From Paragonimus westermani (lineage: Eukaryota > Platyhelminthes > Trematoda > Plagiorchiida > Troglotrematidae), in NCBI GenBank assembly GCA_008508345.1, contig QNGE01000831.1:97905-161904 (forward strand): a DNA stretch of 64,000 bases, given 5' to 3'. Position 1 is the first letter of the stretch, and each line of letters begins with the position of its first letter. The position numbers and the translations under genes were made by a program. This document shows, one piece after another, positions 1-13,500 of this stretch. Under the pieces are notes generated by a model that saw only the letters and a list, made by a program, of their open reading frames with translations, had not been told where the DNA came from and did not search any database.

Positions 1-1339
1 GTACACCTTACAAAGTGTGAGCCGTTTGTACAACTTCACCTTCCACTAAACCTATCGCTGTCAAACTCCTCTTCCCCCTCATCGAATCGTGGATGTGTGA
101 CACCTCTTACACTAAGGTCACCTCTGTCATCTTAACGATACAGACGTTATGACACCCTGATCGGAACGATTCCCAGCAAGACAATTTTCCCCAAAGTTAC
201 TCAAGATTTCTTCAACCAAATCTTGCTTATCCGGCCGTTGAATTTCAACTCTTGCTTTTCATTCGCGAAGTCGCTTTCGATGTTTCCGACCATGATTTAC
301 GCAGCCATTCCATTCTTCATAGCTACGGATCTCTGTCCTCTAAATATAACGGTATCATCTCTGGCCGGCAATGCTCTTGTCAAGGTCGCGAGAAAATGAA
401 TTATGAGACATTGAATTAGGTAGAGACTAGATATGACGAGCGGATATCGCCCCAACGTTTGGTTGGAATCCATACTGAATAACGGCAAAACGGCGTCGCA
501 GCAGATTCAACCCAACTTTTTTGATGGAACCCACTTGGTATCGTTTGAATAAAGACCACCTGCGTGATGCGCAGATAACAACACTTTCCGACGGAGGTGC
601 CTTTTGCATCATAGTAATAGAAAGGGTTTTTCAAACTCCCCGCTAGTTCACTCATACGCGAAAAAAGCGTACGGTTTTCACACAGTGAACAGACTCACTC
701 GTTAAGTGCGCTCGACAGTGCTTGACAGATGAGGCAACTACCGCCTATACCATCATGTCACTGAACAGCGCGTGTACTCGAAGAGCGTCTGATTCACTCT
801 CTTGTATTTCCAGTTGTTCGATCTGTCCATCTCACGTTCTCAAGTGGGGATTACAAGTTGCAGACGGGCTCCTTTGGCCATTGGTACAATCCATCTGCTC
901 AAACAGACTCCTTTTGAACTTCCGTAGAGAGTACTTCGAGTCAAACGCCGGCAACAAGCCCTTGGAGAAAGCCTTGAGGCATTCAGCTAACTTTTGCAAA
1001 TACACATTTTTCGAGCACAATTTCAAGGCTGTAGTTTTCGACGGGGATGTTTAGCTTGTTGAATGACACTTTCAGTTCCCGTATCCAACACCAAACCTTG
1101 CCTTCCTCCTTCGCATCTGTGTTGTTGTGAATATCGTTTCAGCTTATTACGTATAACTCATTCTAAGTACCTATTCAAATTGGTTCTTCTTATTGCCGTC
1201 TTCTGTAGACTTTTTTGAGTAATTATACTATAATAGTCACTTGCTTATCCTTGCCTGTTGATAGCACCCTAAATTGGGTACCCTTTCATTACCACTTCTT
1301 GTCAATACATTTCCCATGAATTTCCCTCCCGTATCTAAG
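1..1339. other. VPS15 intron (partial), nothing recognised
   Basis: Only short frames without recognisable homology. The kinase exons must lie further left. Confidence 0.5.
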
Positions 1340-1521
1340 TCTCTCATTACCAGTCTTCTGTCGCTGGATGGAAGTGCTCGCGGTTCGGCTGAATATCACT
1401 TGGCCTCTCAGAAGGGCAAAGCGTTTCCCGTAGTTTTTTACTCCCATTTGCTACAGTACATGCAAACCTTTCTGGACAGCGCTCTGCGGAATCCCACTGT
1501 CAGAGTCACATATATCCAACG
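1340..1521 (+). CDS. PIK3R4: VPS15 exon 1 in window: end of kinase domain
   Basis: Encodes the segment after the kinase C-lobe. The residues KGKAFPVVFYSHLLQYM match the conserved VPS15 'GNAFPEIFYTFLQPYM' stretch that ends the kinase region. The donor is a consensus GTAAGT at 1522, leaving codon phase 2. The acceptor at 1338-1339 (TCTAAG) follows a pyrimidine-rich tract and starts in phase 0, but the frame stays open upstream to 1274, so the start could lie a little earlier. No earlier kinase exon was recognised in 1-1339. Confidence 0.82.
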
Positions 1522-4500
1522 GTAAGTCGTCATGATACATCTCGGCGAATGTCGTATTTACCTCTGTTGTACGAGTGAACTGTAGACTGAGCGATCTGTT
1601 TTAGCAATCCAGTTACAATGATATGAGTACTTTCGCCAGTGGCTTTACAATCAGCCATGTGACTTTATCACAACTGAACTAAAAGACGAGGTGCTCAGTG
1701 AACAGTAGTTCTTTGTATTTAAGGTTAATAGTGTTGCTATCATGAATGACTTAAAAACGAATGGTTTTGTAGACATCGAACTGCCGTGTAATCCCATAAC
1801 AGTTGAAAAGTTAAATTTATTCGACCCTAATCCGCACTTGTGTCAATCAATGAAAACAGTGCCCTGGCAGTTTATCCGAGAAGGAAGTTTTCCCGTTTTT
1901 ATAGTACCACGTTGATGACATGCGGAACGAAAGTGACCGATTGGACATCACACCAATTTGCATAAGTATAATTTACTTGATAGCGGAACCTAGTGTGGAT
2001 TTGACACGTCACAATAAGTCGTTTCCTACACAGCATGTGTCTATTTTGAATATTGTATATATGTGTACGTCATACCTCAACCGGACAGTCACTGTATAGC
2101 GCAAGACCCAGAAAAATAGTCAACGCAATGCCCTGGTTATGCGTAGTTCAAATCTTTACCCGATTGATATTCCCTGGGGTCTATTTGTCATGCATATCTA
2201 TCACAATGGACAGACACATTCATTGAAAGAATAACCGAAGAGGATCAGTCAGCAAGCACGGGGTACTATAAGTGCGAGGAAACTCGAAGATTTGATCTAT
2301 ACGAAGAAGGAATGTTGCGCTACAACTCCAAAGAGAAGCTGATGTCTTTCATGTTTTCAGTTTTCGGTTATTATCCTGCATTATAAATACACGCTGAAAC
2401 CCGATTCACGACATTTTACTCCCTCTAACGACAACCCAGTTCAGCCCATAAATATTTACGATAAATTAGTCGGTAATTATGAGATAGGCTATAATGACAG
2501 ACTTTAAGCTCGTAAGTGACTTCTTTCTCGAGAGATACCTGAAACATGATCAAGTAATCGGATTCAAATGAAACATGATCGTTCCTGATTGATTCCAGAC
2601 CAGCAGCACTCGTCTGTGTGTCAACTTGTGATTGTCGAAACAGCGACTAAGTTACACGAATTTGGTAGAAAAGACTATTTCCAGCCAGGGTCCCAGCTCG
2701 GTGGTTTTTTCGAGACAAATATGTTTACCTCTGTGAAGGGTGAAACCAGAGCTTAGTGTCTATTCTTAGGGCGTATCATAAAAAAGTCTATCTGAATACC
2801 AAGACGGTGACTAAACGCGGGCGCTACTCAGTTTGTAGTGACAAAAGATGACTGTTACACAGGCCTGAAAACATGCACAATACTTATAAAAAATACTGCA
2901 GTTGAAAGGAAACGCTTGAAACTGTCAAAAGTGGTCTTCCGTACTAAGATAAAAATCATTCTACAACCCTTGTTCAGCTGTTTCTGTTTGTATTCCACAT
3001 AAACGTAAACCAAACTTGATTCCCCGAACCTCTGGCGAAATTGTTGACGGATCAGACTAATAAAAGTGAACGACTTTTCCAATTGTTGATGTGCGAGCTT
3101 TTTTGTCGCTGCCTTCCTGTAGTTCTGTTTTTTTTAATCCTGTCATTAGATTAAGTCTGTTGTTTTTAAGAGGGTCCAAATATCCCATATTTGGGCTTCG
3201 ATCGGATTCGCAGAGGCCGCAGAGACCACATGCTTGTACGTTGCGTGAGTTCTACCAGCTGAGCTACGATGCCTTGAAGGAAGATTAAAAATTCCACATT
3301 TGAGTTGTTTTACCTACCTCTCCCATTGTGGTTCATGGAGTGCACTCTCTCGTTCAACGGAATGTTTGTGATTCACTGTAAGTCATTTTAAATGTAGTGT
3401 TCTCATCTTCCGTATCGCAAGATGTTTTCAATTATTCTACGTATCTCTGGGTTCGATATTGTCAGGCCATTCACCCGTGGACAGAAGTGGCCTAGCTAAC
3501 CGTAGTTGGAACAGCAATCGTTATCATTCGGTTATTTTGAGTCCATACGTGTAATCGCTTTCGATTACTTTTCACCGCTGTGACAAGAATTATTTTTATT
3601 TTTACTCGCAGTACCTTATCTTCGCTCTTACAAGAGATATCCGAATGTGCCTCGGAGAATATGGGCGTATGTGCCGTATTGTTATGCAATCTTGTGACCA
3701 GTGTGTTGCGTCCCTCGGGCACGAAACACGTCACACAAACACCTAGCACTGCGGCATCTTCATCACAGGCCAGCCTTCATCGAGATGAGACGATCCCGGT
3801 ACATGAACCACTCAAACCAGTCCGTCCTAGTCCAGATGTACAGCTGAAGGAGAATAGGCTGCTTGAATCTGGCAAATTAAGCGCATTAATTTGCTATCTC
3901 GAATTGTCTAAATATATGAATGCACATCTACTTTTCGACCGCATCATTCCCTATTGTGTGGACCTCTGCTCTTCTTTGCATTCGTCTGAAGTACGGTGTT
4001 TGGCGTTGGAAGCTCTGACACAAATACTGCAGCAAGCTACACATGCCTCATCCGTGCTACCCTCATCACCATGCACTATCTCCTCTACGAGCTCACTGGA
4101 AGTCTCGTTTCTAACAGAATACTTGTTTCCAACGTTGGCCCCACTCAGTATCGACTCAAAAGATGAAGTTCGCTTAACTTATGCACGTTGTCTTCCCTCT
4201 CTGGCTGACAGTGCTTTACGGTACGTACGCACGAGACAATTGTGAATTTTTCACTATTCAGTGTTCATTAGGTACATTTTGTGATCCTATTCGCTGAACA
4301 TGTAAGCTTGATTTATTCCGTGCGCACTCGTGTACTTGGATGACCTCCATTACTGACTCTAATCTTTGTTCTATGCACATCAGTCGGTCCTTATTGTTGT
4401 CTTTTTGTATGTCGTACTAAACTAGGCTCGTCTTCGTCGATTTCACCGCAGGATTATATAGCCGTTTTTGGCACTTATTGTTGGCTCACTTGTTTTTCAT

Positions 4501-7500
4501 GCATGGAGTGGAGATAGCTGAAAGTAGTTGGTCCCGGTAACCTACTGCGAAATAGTGAGTGAATTGTCTGACATCGCTGGGCCTCATCAGCTTCTCGCAT
4601 GCCGACGACGAACCCGTGACTGGTGACTAGGTGTTAGTGGCTCGCATGCCTTCCTGCAACCGAGGTTCTGCACCTTATTGCATGAGTGTCTGGGTCACGA
4701 TTGTAGCAATTATTCACAGATTGTGAGGTCGATTTTATGGCCTGCGTGTTGCCAAGGAGACCTAACACGATCACACCGGTTGTCCACCGCTTCGTTCTTA
4801 GCTGCTAGGACTAAGTGTATTAAACCAAAATAGACTTACACTCAGAAGTTAATAACTTCAATGTTACCGACCTCCGTTTCGGATTAGGCTGTCGTAGTGA
4901 CCGAAGCCGAAGGATGCCTATGCTTGGCCATCACCACAAATGGCTCGCGCTGCACCACTTGCAGCTCCAGTCATACGCTACGTATCCTGTGTAAACCTGA
5001 AGAAGTAAGACCACGAGGTGTGTGTGATGTCTTTGTGTCCAACTGGCCAATGATAGTTAGTCAATTGATAGGCTAGAATAAGGTGACTCCAATGCTAAGA
5101 TCTAAACTGTGAAGAAAAATATTGCAAATATAATGAAAGAACTGGTTCAGTATAGGAGCACATGTTTGTGCACTCCAGAGGGAATGGGTGGAAAAACAAA
5201 ATGTGGGGTTGGACAGGAAGAAAATTGGCGTAACATTCACCATACAGTGCACCAACAGAGCTGAAGAAAAGGAAAGGCAAGATGTCACAGGGACCCAAGT
5301 TTCTGAAAAGAGGAGCGGGTGAGTTTCAAACGATGGTAGTCGTTGGTTGATGTGAACAATTCAAAATAGATGAAAACCGGATACAACCTGTTTGAACCTT
5401 ACGTAAACGTTGCCTCTTGGCTGATGGTATACCATGAGTACGTTGATGACTTACTACTCAGAGGCGGCCAGCGCACTCTCGGCCACACACATCGCAGCGT
5501 CATATAGTCGTGTCACCACGACCTATAACACCAATGGTTCCTTTACGTACCGCCCGCTTCCGTTCTCGGCTGCGCAGTTGCTGCTCATCAAACTTTCGGA
5601 GGTCCGTCCGGATCTTATTTCTCCAGACCGTCCACTTAAGCACCAAGTCTTCCCAGCATCTAAAATCAATGTTGCACCGAGAAAAACTTATCTGCATAAC
5701 ATCCTGGTATCCCAGCTTTTGACCACCACGACTCCGCTTACCTAATTTCAGTTGTCCGCGCACCAAGTGCATTGGAACCCGGTCATTGACAATTCTACTG
5801 ACGTGACCTAGCTAACAAGCCGCTTGAGCATCACCGTGGCTTCCATCCCGTCCAATACCTCAGTTTTCAGAACGATGTCTGTTCACCGAATATCTAAGGT
5901 GCATTTTAGACAGTTTGAATAGGAGCGGTTCAGATGGCACACATTCCGCTGATACAATGTCTAAGTTTCACTGTCGTACAGCAACACTAAGTGGTAGTCA
6001 AGTAGGTCAGTGGCCATTTTCAGGTTGCGATTCTTCCAGACATGTCTGTCAAGACGTCCGGAGGCAACACCAGCCTTCGCCACACGACCTCGTAACTCGT
6101 GGTCCGCGGACAAATCCGTCGACCGGTTGCCACACAATTAGCAGAAGTCTGTGCGGGTGTCCATAACGTTTCTGTTGCTGCGAATTTCAGACTCTGATGC
6201 AACAATAACACCTCAGCCCACGGAAGACTGAAATACACAAAATGTCTTACCTGTGCTGATACCCAATCCAAATTCGTGTGCCGCGTTAGTGAAAGCCATG
6301 GCCGGTCGCTGTGGTTCATGTTCACTGTGTGCGAACAACGCAGTATCATCTGCGAACAGAAGCAGGCGCATCGTTGAGGTATGTAACCTAGTTGGGGCGC
6401 CGAAACGGCGAATATCCAGTAGACGTCCATCTGTCCGGCACCCAACCTCAACGCCATGCTCCACCGAGTCTTGATGAGCATCTGTTCGCGTGACAGTCAA
6501 ACACAAACGAAATAGGGATGGAGTTGTACACAACCCTGCTTCACGCCAGTGACAGTGTCCAAATCATCACAGATCGATTCACTCGATTGTACCTTCGCCT
6601 TTATACCTACATGCAACATTCTAATCAAAATGGACGTGTGAACTTACTAAGCACTATCCGCAACACCTCGCGGCTCACGGAATCAAAGGCCTCGGTGAAA
6701 TCCACGAACAGCGCATAGAGAGAATGGCTGCGTTCGCAGCACTTCTCCTGAATCTGTCGAGCAACCATCATCCAGTCGACCGTACTGTGATTCGCCCGGA
6801 ATCCATGTTGCTCGTCAGGAACGTTGACCTCCAGAACGTCCACATTCAGTCGGCTCAGGAGGATTCTTTCAGACACTTTATCTGGGCAACTCAACAGACT
6901 AATGCCCCGATAACTGTTGAGACATTGCTTGCTACGATGAGACCATCCTGAAACTCTCGTGGCATTTCTCCCGCCTTCCGGATAAAGTGAACCGGCTGGG
7001 GCGAAGCACGTTCCGCTCTCGGTGCGCCATTCTTCAGAATTTCAATTGGCATTTTATCCTCATTTGCAGCTTTTCTGTTGCTCTGTTGTCTACTCCCTCT
7101 CTGCATCTTTGTCAAATCCGGAGCGAGAGAAAACGAAATTTGCCGACCTGTTGCTTCAATTTGTTCACGGTCACCAAACCCCTGGTTTCGTGATAAACCA
7201 GGTCGCCCNTGATCGCGATGGGACTGAGTCGCCATGACATCGAGATAACAGCCTTGGGTGAAACAAGGTTTGTTCCGAGACGCATGTGCTGGGCACACCT
7301 TCCACTGGATAGGTTATTTGGCAGACGGTGCTCGGGAGCATGTTGTCTGTTTCGCATTGGATGATCACATCAGTGCTTTGATGATGGACGAACCGTTCGG
7401 TATCCGCCCTGAATTCTTTTCCATGTGCGCGCGACTCGGTCGAGGTAAGTGTGTCACATTTGTTGGTGTTTACAGTCCGACGGTGTGTCACACTGTTCGT

Positions 7501-10500
7501 TTTGGGGACTAATTCTATGATTAGCTGTGCACCACAATCCGGCGGGCACTGCTGAGTGCCTGACTGTGTGTCCTGAGTGACTTGAACGTTCGAGTTGGAC
7601 GGGACTCTGTAACCTGGCCGAAATTCTTTAGATCCTACGGCGTTGGTTCAGTCAATGAGAACGGTGGTGGTCTGCTCCAACTGTGTGCTACTCATGGGGT
7701 GGCGATCACAAACACCCGACTGCGGCTGACTGTGAGTGACATCACGATGTGGATTCACCCCCGAAACAGTCACTGCCATTCGCCTGATTTTGTGACTGTG
7801 CACTAGGGCGGCATTCGTGAAGTGCGTATTTCGCGAGTGATGCGCGGCACCGAATGTAGGACATATCATAGAATGATGAGTGCGAGATTGTCTGTCTGTT
7901 TATAAATTCCTACATGTAACCCGTAAATAGCAGTGTTCCGAGAATAAGTAAATAACATACTTGATAACGGAATGTCGTGATTCATGATAATCTCACTAGC
8001 GCGGTGTGAGTGATTCCGGCCGCTGTGAGTCACTAGTTGAAGTCGTGGAAGCTTGCGGTTTGCGTGGTACTGATGGGTTGATGTGCGGTTAGACTTTAAC
8101 TTTTGATTCCGGTTGTTTATCCATGTCACGGTGTCATTTGGAACTTGGAGTAAAATGTCATAAAACTTGGAACCAGGTTAAGGTGTCAAATACGACATGT
8201 CAATGCGATTATTAATGTGGGCATGGATATGGGGATGTTAGTACGTTGATCTTCGAACACTTGTCAGCTATCAGTTCAAGAGGACGTCTACAAGTTTCCC
8301 AACATCCGATTTAACCATTTCTCAGATCGTTTTAGATACTTGCTGGTTTGCCACCAATAACTTATCGATTTCAGCTTATGCGAAGTGCAAGTATGTTAAC
8401 TGAGGAAAGCAAGTGGAACTGACTGAATTATGAGATACTGGGTTTTTGCGTAAGTTGCTTGTTCAGTTTTGAACGCTGGAGTGTCTCCTGTGTATACTGT
8501 GCGGCCACTGTTGACGGATTTGGTTTTCGTTGTCGCTGAGACACTTTTCTCGGTTCTAGCACTTTTGAATCCTAAATTATGTTATTTCGACACGCGTGCT
8601 TGTTTATTGCATAAGCGATGCATTTTTGCGCCACTGGATGGGAGTTGCCTTTCAGGTAAAAACAGGTCTCATTCACTGTTAGTTGTTCCCACAATGCAGT
8701 GGCCACTTTGGGGTCCGGAATCATGTATATTGGCACATCATTTCAGAGGGGTTCTCTGATCTTTGCTAATTACCAACAGATTTTTGTCCCACCGAGCGTC
8801 AGACACATCTGTATTGTGTATCTGTACGAGCCTGCACAGACACCGCACCTAAGCCTCGATTGTAAATGCATTCGTTCTACACCGGTGTTTAGCCTGTTGA
8901 ATGGTCAAACCATTTTCGTGTTCACTGTGGAGGCGAACCTCTTTTCGAATTTCAACGTCGCCACTACTTAAACACCATCTGTTTGATGCGTTCATTTGCC
9001 AAAAAGGATGGATGACTACCTGTCCAATGTGGTTGCGCCTACATTATGTCCGCCTTTTCCACAATTACATTCCACCAGCGCAAAAAGATGACATGTCACG
9101 ATATGTTACGGTATCGCAACATATGTCTACTTTCTGCACTGGTGAAGTTGTTAAAGGGTACCCAATGTTTCAAGATTAATTTCCATCCACTCATCCAGTT
9201 GTTTTATTGCGTTCCACTTCGTTCTTCTTCATTCACACCCAGCTTTCTCGAGTCCTCTTATGTTCATGCGCGGTATCCAACCACGGTCATCACAGATGGC
9301 GATCCGGTTAGTTTCGATCTTTCATAATCACTTTGACTCTTGGTGGTGTAATGTGCTCAATGATGGGTTTGCACTTTTTACCCAATCAGTTTGAGTAATC
9401 AGTTGGTGAAATAAAGTAAATGTTTAGCAAGGATTTACGAAATGAATGTCTGTTTGCTGCTTATTGAGGGTTTGTTCATGTGTGGACTTGACATATGGGG
9501 TTGTTGGCCCCCGGACACGTTTGACCTCTGTATCACGTTTCTGTGAAGCGATGTATCCACGATCATTTGTGGTGATTCTCCTGTTTAGCTTTCATTGTGC
9601 TCACAAACGGGAAATCACCCAGTTGTAACATCTCACTACTCACCTTCTGCTAACGCTTCTCATATGGTTAATCAAATTGACATACAACAGATCCATGTTA
9701 ATAACACGAAGTGTCAGCCGTACGATCGTTGGCCCACTTCACAATGACTTCTATTTTTCCTGCTTAAAGCTGGACAGCCTGACAACATTATCCGTCCCAC
9801 ATGTGATGTAGTGGGTCACTTAAAAATGACACCCTAGTGTGAGAGCTGCTGCCTAAGCCTGTAACTGTAGTGATAATATTTCGCAATCCTATCATTGAAA
9901 CCGGGTCTAAACCGGCCCACCATCTCCGTCATTCTAGACACCGGACACCCGTGACCTTACTCAAACGGACAAGTCTATGAAAACCGTTCAACCTGCTGCA
10001 TTAGAAACTGTTTTGGATGCCTGCGACGCCCATCTGTCGCTGTTGCGATCCCACATTCAGGACCGATTCTCCGACCTCGACCGCCAAGTTCGCCACGCTC
10101 TCATGACCACGGACGGCCTGGCCAAACTGGCCGCATTCTTTGGTCGATCGCACACAAGCGGTACCCTGTTGTCCCATATGATCACGTTCCTGAACGATAA
10201 AGTTGGTTCCCTATCTGTTTTTGCTCTCTCCTCGTCCATTTTCATAAGATTTGTCATGTATATGGCTACCATACTGACAGCAATCGGATATTTGGTTGAG
10301 TAGTATTAAGTACACATTAGGCAGATCTACGACCACTTGTAGTTTAACACGTTTGGCGAATTCTGTGGTTTCTGTTTGACTGTAAAGTCTTATTTGTGAA
10401 GTCATCAATCAGAGTTAACCGGGAAGTTACTGTGCTTTCTCTCAAGATAATCAGGCCTCGTGAGCCTTATCTACAGGCAAACGTAGCCGCGCAGCTACAC

Positions 10501-13500
10501 CTAATACTTCGGTTGTGCCTAATATCAAACCAGTGATATTATTTGCGTGGTTGCCGGTGTTTAAATCCTGGTCTCATCATCATCATAGACAGCAATACAT
10601 CAGCGGTTCATATTGATGCCTGACTGCAACACAACCACGAAGGGAAACAAAAAACCCTGCATAGGAAAGGAGAACTACAATGAAGGTGAGGGAAAGGGAT
10701 CTAACCACTAAAAAGAATAGCTACGTCCATGTTCGAACACTGAACATCAAGCTGCCTACACCTTGAGAACAAACCACCGAGCTGCAAGTGCGAGTAATGC
10801 GCCATTAACAAGACAAACTCTTTGCGGCTTTCACTATTCCGCGTCACACAAAACTCAGCCAAACAACGACAACCTTCACACATTTGAGCGTGGTTAGCCG
10901 CCGACTCACCTATAGTCTCCAACCATCGACTCTGGGAGTTGCGACCGCCCCAGACTGGAAGGCGAACCCGACCTACAGTGGCTAACCTGTTCTTGAACGA
11001 TTTCACTTTTCTACTCCAGGTCGTCATCTCACCACCTCACACCTTATGCTAGTCAACCGCAGCGTCCGCAAAGAATGCTCGGTGTGGCACGCGACCAGAT
11101 GACATCCTTAGTACATGGTCTAGCCATCTAAGTCTGTACAAGTGTGATGAGTGAACAATTGAATTCGTTCGGTGTTCACTACTAAATACTCGCATCCTAA
11201 CCTCCTCGTTGCTTACTCGTTGGTGCCACTCGATAGGAGCGGTCGAACACAAACAAATGCCTGAAGACGGTTCACTCCTTCTACCCCGAAAGGCCAAGTT
11301 TCGCTGCCGCAAAGTAGCAGTCCTCACTGTCACCTTATATACGCGACCTTTGAGCATCACGAAGATACCTCTCTGTCGCCAGCAGTGTCCCAGATCGGCG
11401 AATACCACATTATCCTTAGAGGTATGCGCTTCCGTTTCATTCTTTACACCTCCATCGTCGCTGATGCAGGTACACAGTCCGGTCAACAACCTCCGTGGCT
11501 TCCTTACCTAGCAATAGATCTACGTAATCACAACAATCTTGCAGGAGCACTGCACTTTGAGGCTGCACTAAATTTGTCAAGTGGCAACACTTTTTCGTCA
11601 GCATAATGAAGATCAGTTAGCCTTCCATCAGGTAACGGGTCCAAGCCGGCATCTTCTGAGTGCCGGAGACAGTCCTCCATTATTTCGCCCATAGCGAAAT
11701 CAAGCAAAAATTAATGGAGGTTGATAGCATTGACACACGGTGTGGCGCTTATAGTACTGAAACTGTCAGACAGTTCACCGTAAACCCTAACCTGGTCTGA
11801 AGTGTGGTAATAAAGCACAGATCGTACACTCACATACTTAGTCAGTACAACCCTGAATTTGAGCGACCCTAAAAGTGTAGATCGATCCACCGATTCGAAC
11901 GTGCCTGTACGATCGAGAAATATGACAAATGTCGACCGGCGGTACACATGACGCTGCTCCAACATTTGACGAAGAGTAAAAATGCGATTTATACATCCCC
12001 GGCTTGGGCGAAACCCTACCTGTTCTTCCCTAATGTTTACCTCCCGAGCTGAACTGAGTGGACGAAATGCAGTGGATGTTGGGACCCTAGAAGTGGCTGG
12101 TGTCAAACTAACTCCCCCGTGGTTTTCACAGGAGTCCTTGATACCTTTCTTGACTATGGGAACTATGGTCGAGTGACCCGAGCACGGAGGGATGATCTCC
12201 ATCGTCCACACAAGTTAGAACAACTGAGCCAAAGCCTCTACTACTACCTTCTTTGAAAAGTGCTGGCACGAGGTCATCTGGATCAGCAGTTCTATTATGT
12301 TTGAAAGCCGAGATATAATTGCAGACCTCTGTCTCAGTGGGTGGTTCTTACTCTACCGACCAGGGTGCTACACTACAACTTTATGGCGGCAACGCAGTAG
12401 AAGCACGAGGCTTGCCAATGTGACTCTCAAAGTGTTCTACCCACCGCTCTAACCTTCTGGACTTATTACAGATGAGTGTGTCTTCTGCCTCGCTGATAGC
12501 TTCACTGACAGACAGTCGCCTGGGACCAGGGGCACGAATCAGTTTAAAGAGTTTGCCGGTTTCCCTTGAAGCAAAAGCGGTTTTCGTTTCCTTAACTTTG
12601 TCCACTAATCAAGCCTCACGATCGGCCTTTAGACAACGTTTCATTTCCCTATGGATATCTCTTCCGGAATTGTTATGTGAACTACCAGGAGGAATGTTCC
12701 GTCTGGCTCCTAACAACTCCAGCCATGTGTCGACCAGATCCGAATAAAAGCCTCCTTGATGTCAGCAATCAATCATTTGTAGCGTATTCAGACACAACGT
12801 GAAATTGTCTAAAAATGTTGCGTGTAGAGCTGGCCTTAATAGAATCTGCCAAGTGGACGGCACAGAGTCTACCGCTAACAGGAGTCCAGCCAACGAGTGC
12901 GGCTGCGGCCGTCGTATTTTTGACTGTACTTACTCCAGTCTGACCGATGGCGGCAGCCATGGAGTCGCCTGAAGTATATAATCAATATCGGGTAGACAGT
13001 GTGGGTGTTGTTAGTTCCATACGTGACTACTGTCCTGTATTCTGGTCTGTGCAACACATCGACATTCAACGAGTCTAACGTTCGTGTGAGAGCGGCTTAT
13101 TGACCAATTTGTTCTAGAGTGTAAACCTTGAAGGCACCTTATTAATTCGCATTCTGAGTCCAAGCAATGGTCGAGGGGGTCTGAAGCTGAATGGCAAGAG
13201 ATGAGACTTATCGGCACGGTGTTACCAAGGTTAGCCATATGTGTTGTGTGTACTGCAGAGTAATCACCAGAAATGGGGGTCAGGATAGGCTTGAGAGCTA
13301 AATTTGATGGGGCAGTTGAGGAGGGCTAAGTGGTAGCATGTTTCTCCCCCTCCACCCCACCGTATACAGCAGATGGGGTGCCCTCATCACGATTTTCAGT
13401 CCCGGACTTGGTGTTTCGGCACAACATTACTTCCATGTTGTTTTTTATCTACTCTGTCCAAAACCAATAGTTACAATGCTTGTTTATTGTTAGCGGTATG

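Noticed and set aside
722..1054. 110-residue + strand frame and the overlapping 64-residue - strand frame (832-1026)
   Set aside because: No VPS15 kinase motif, no domain I recognise and no matching splice phases; treated as intronic noise.
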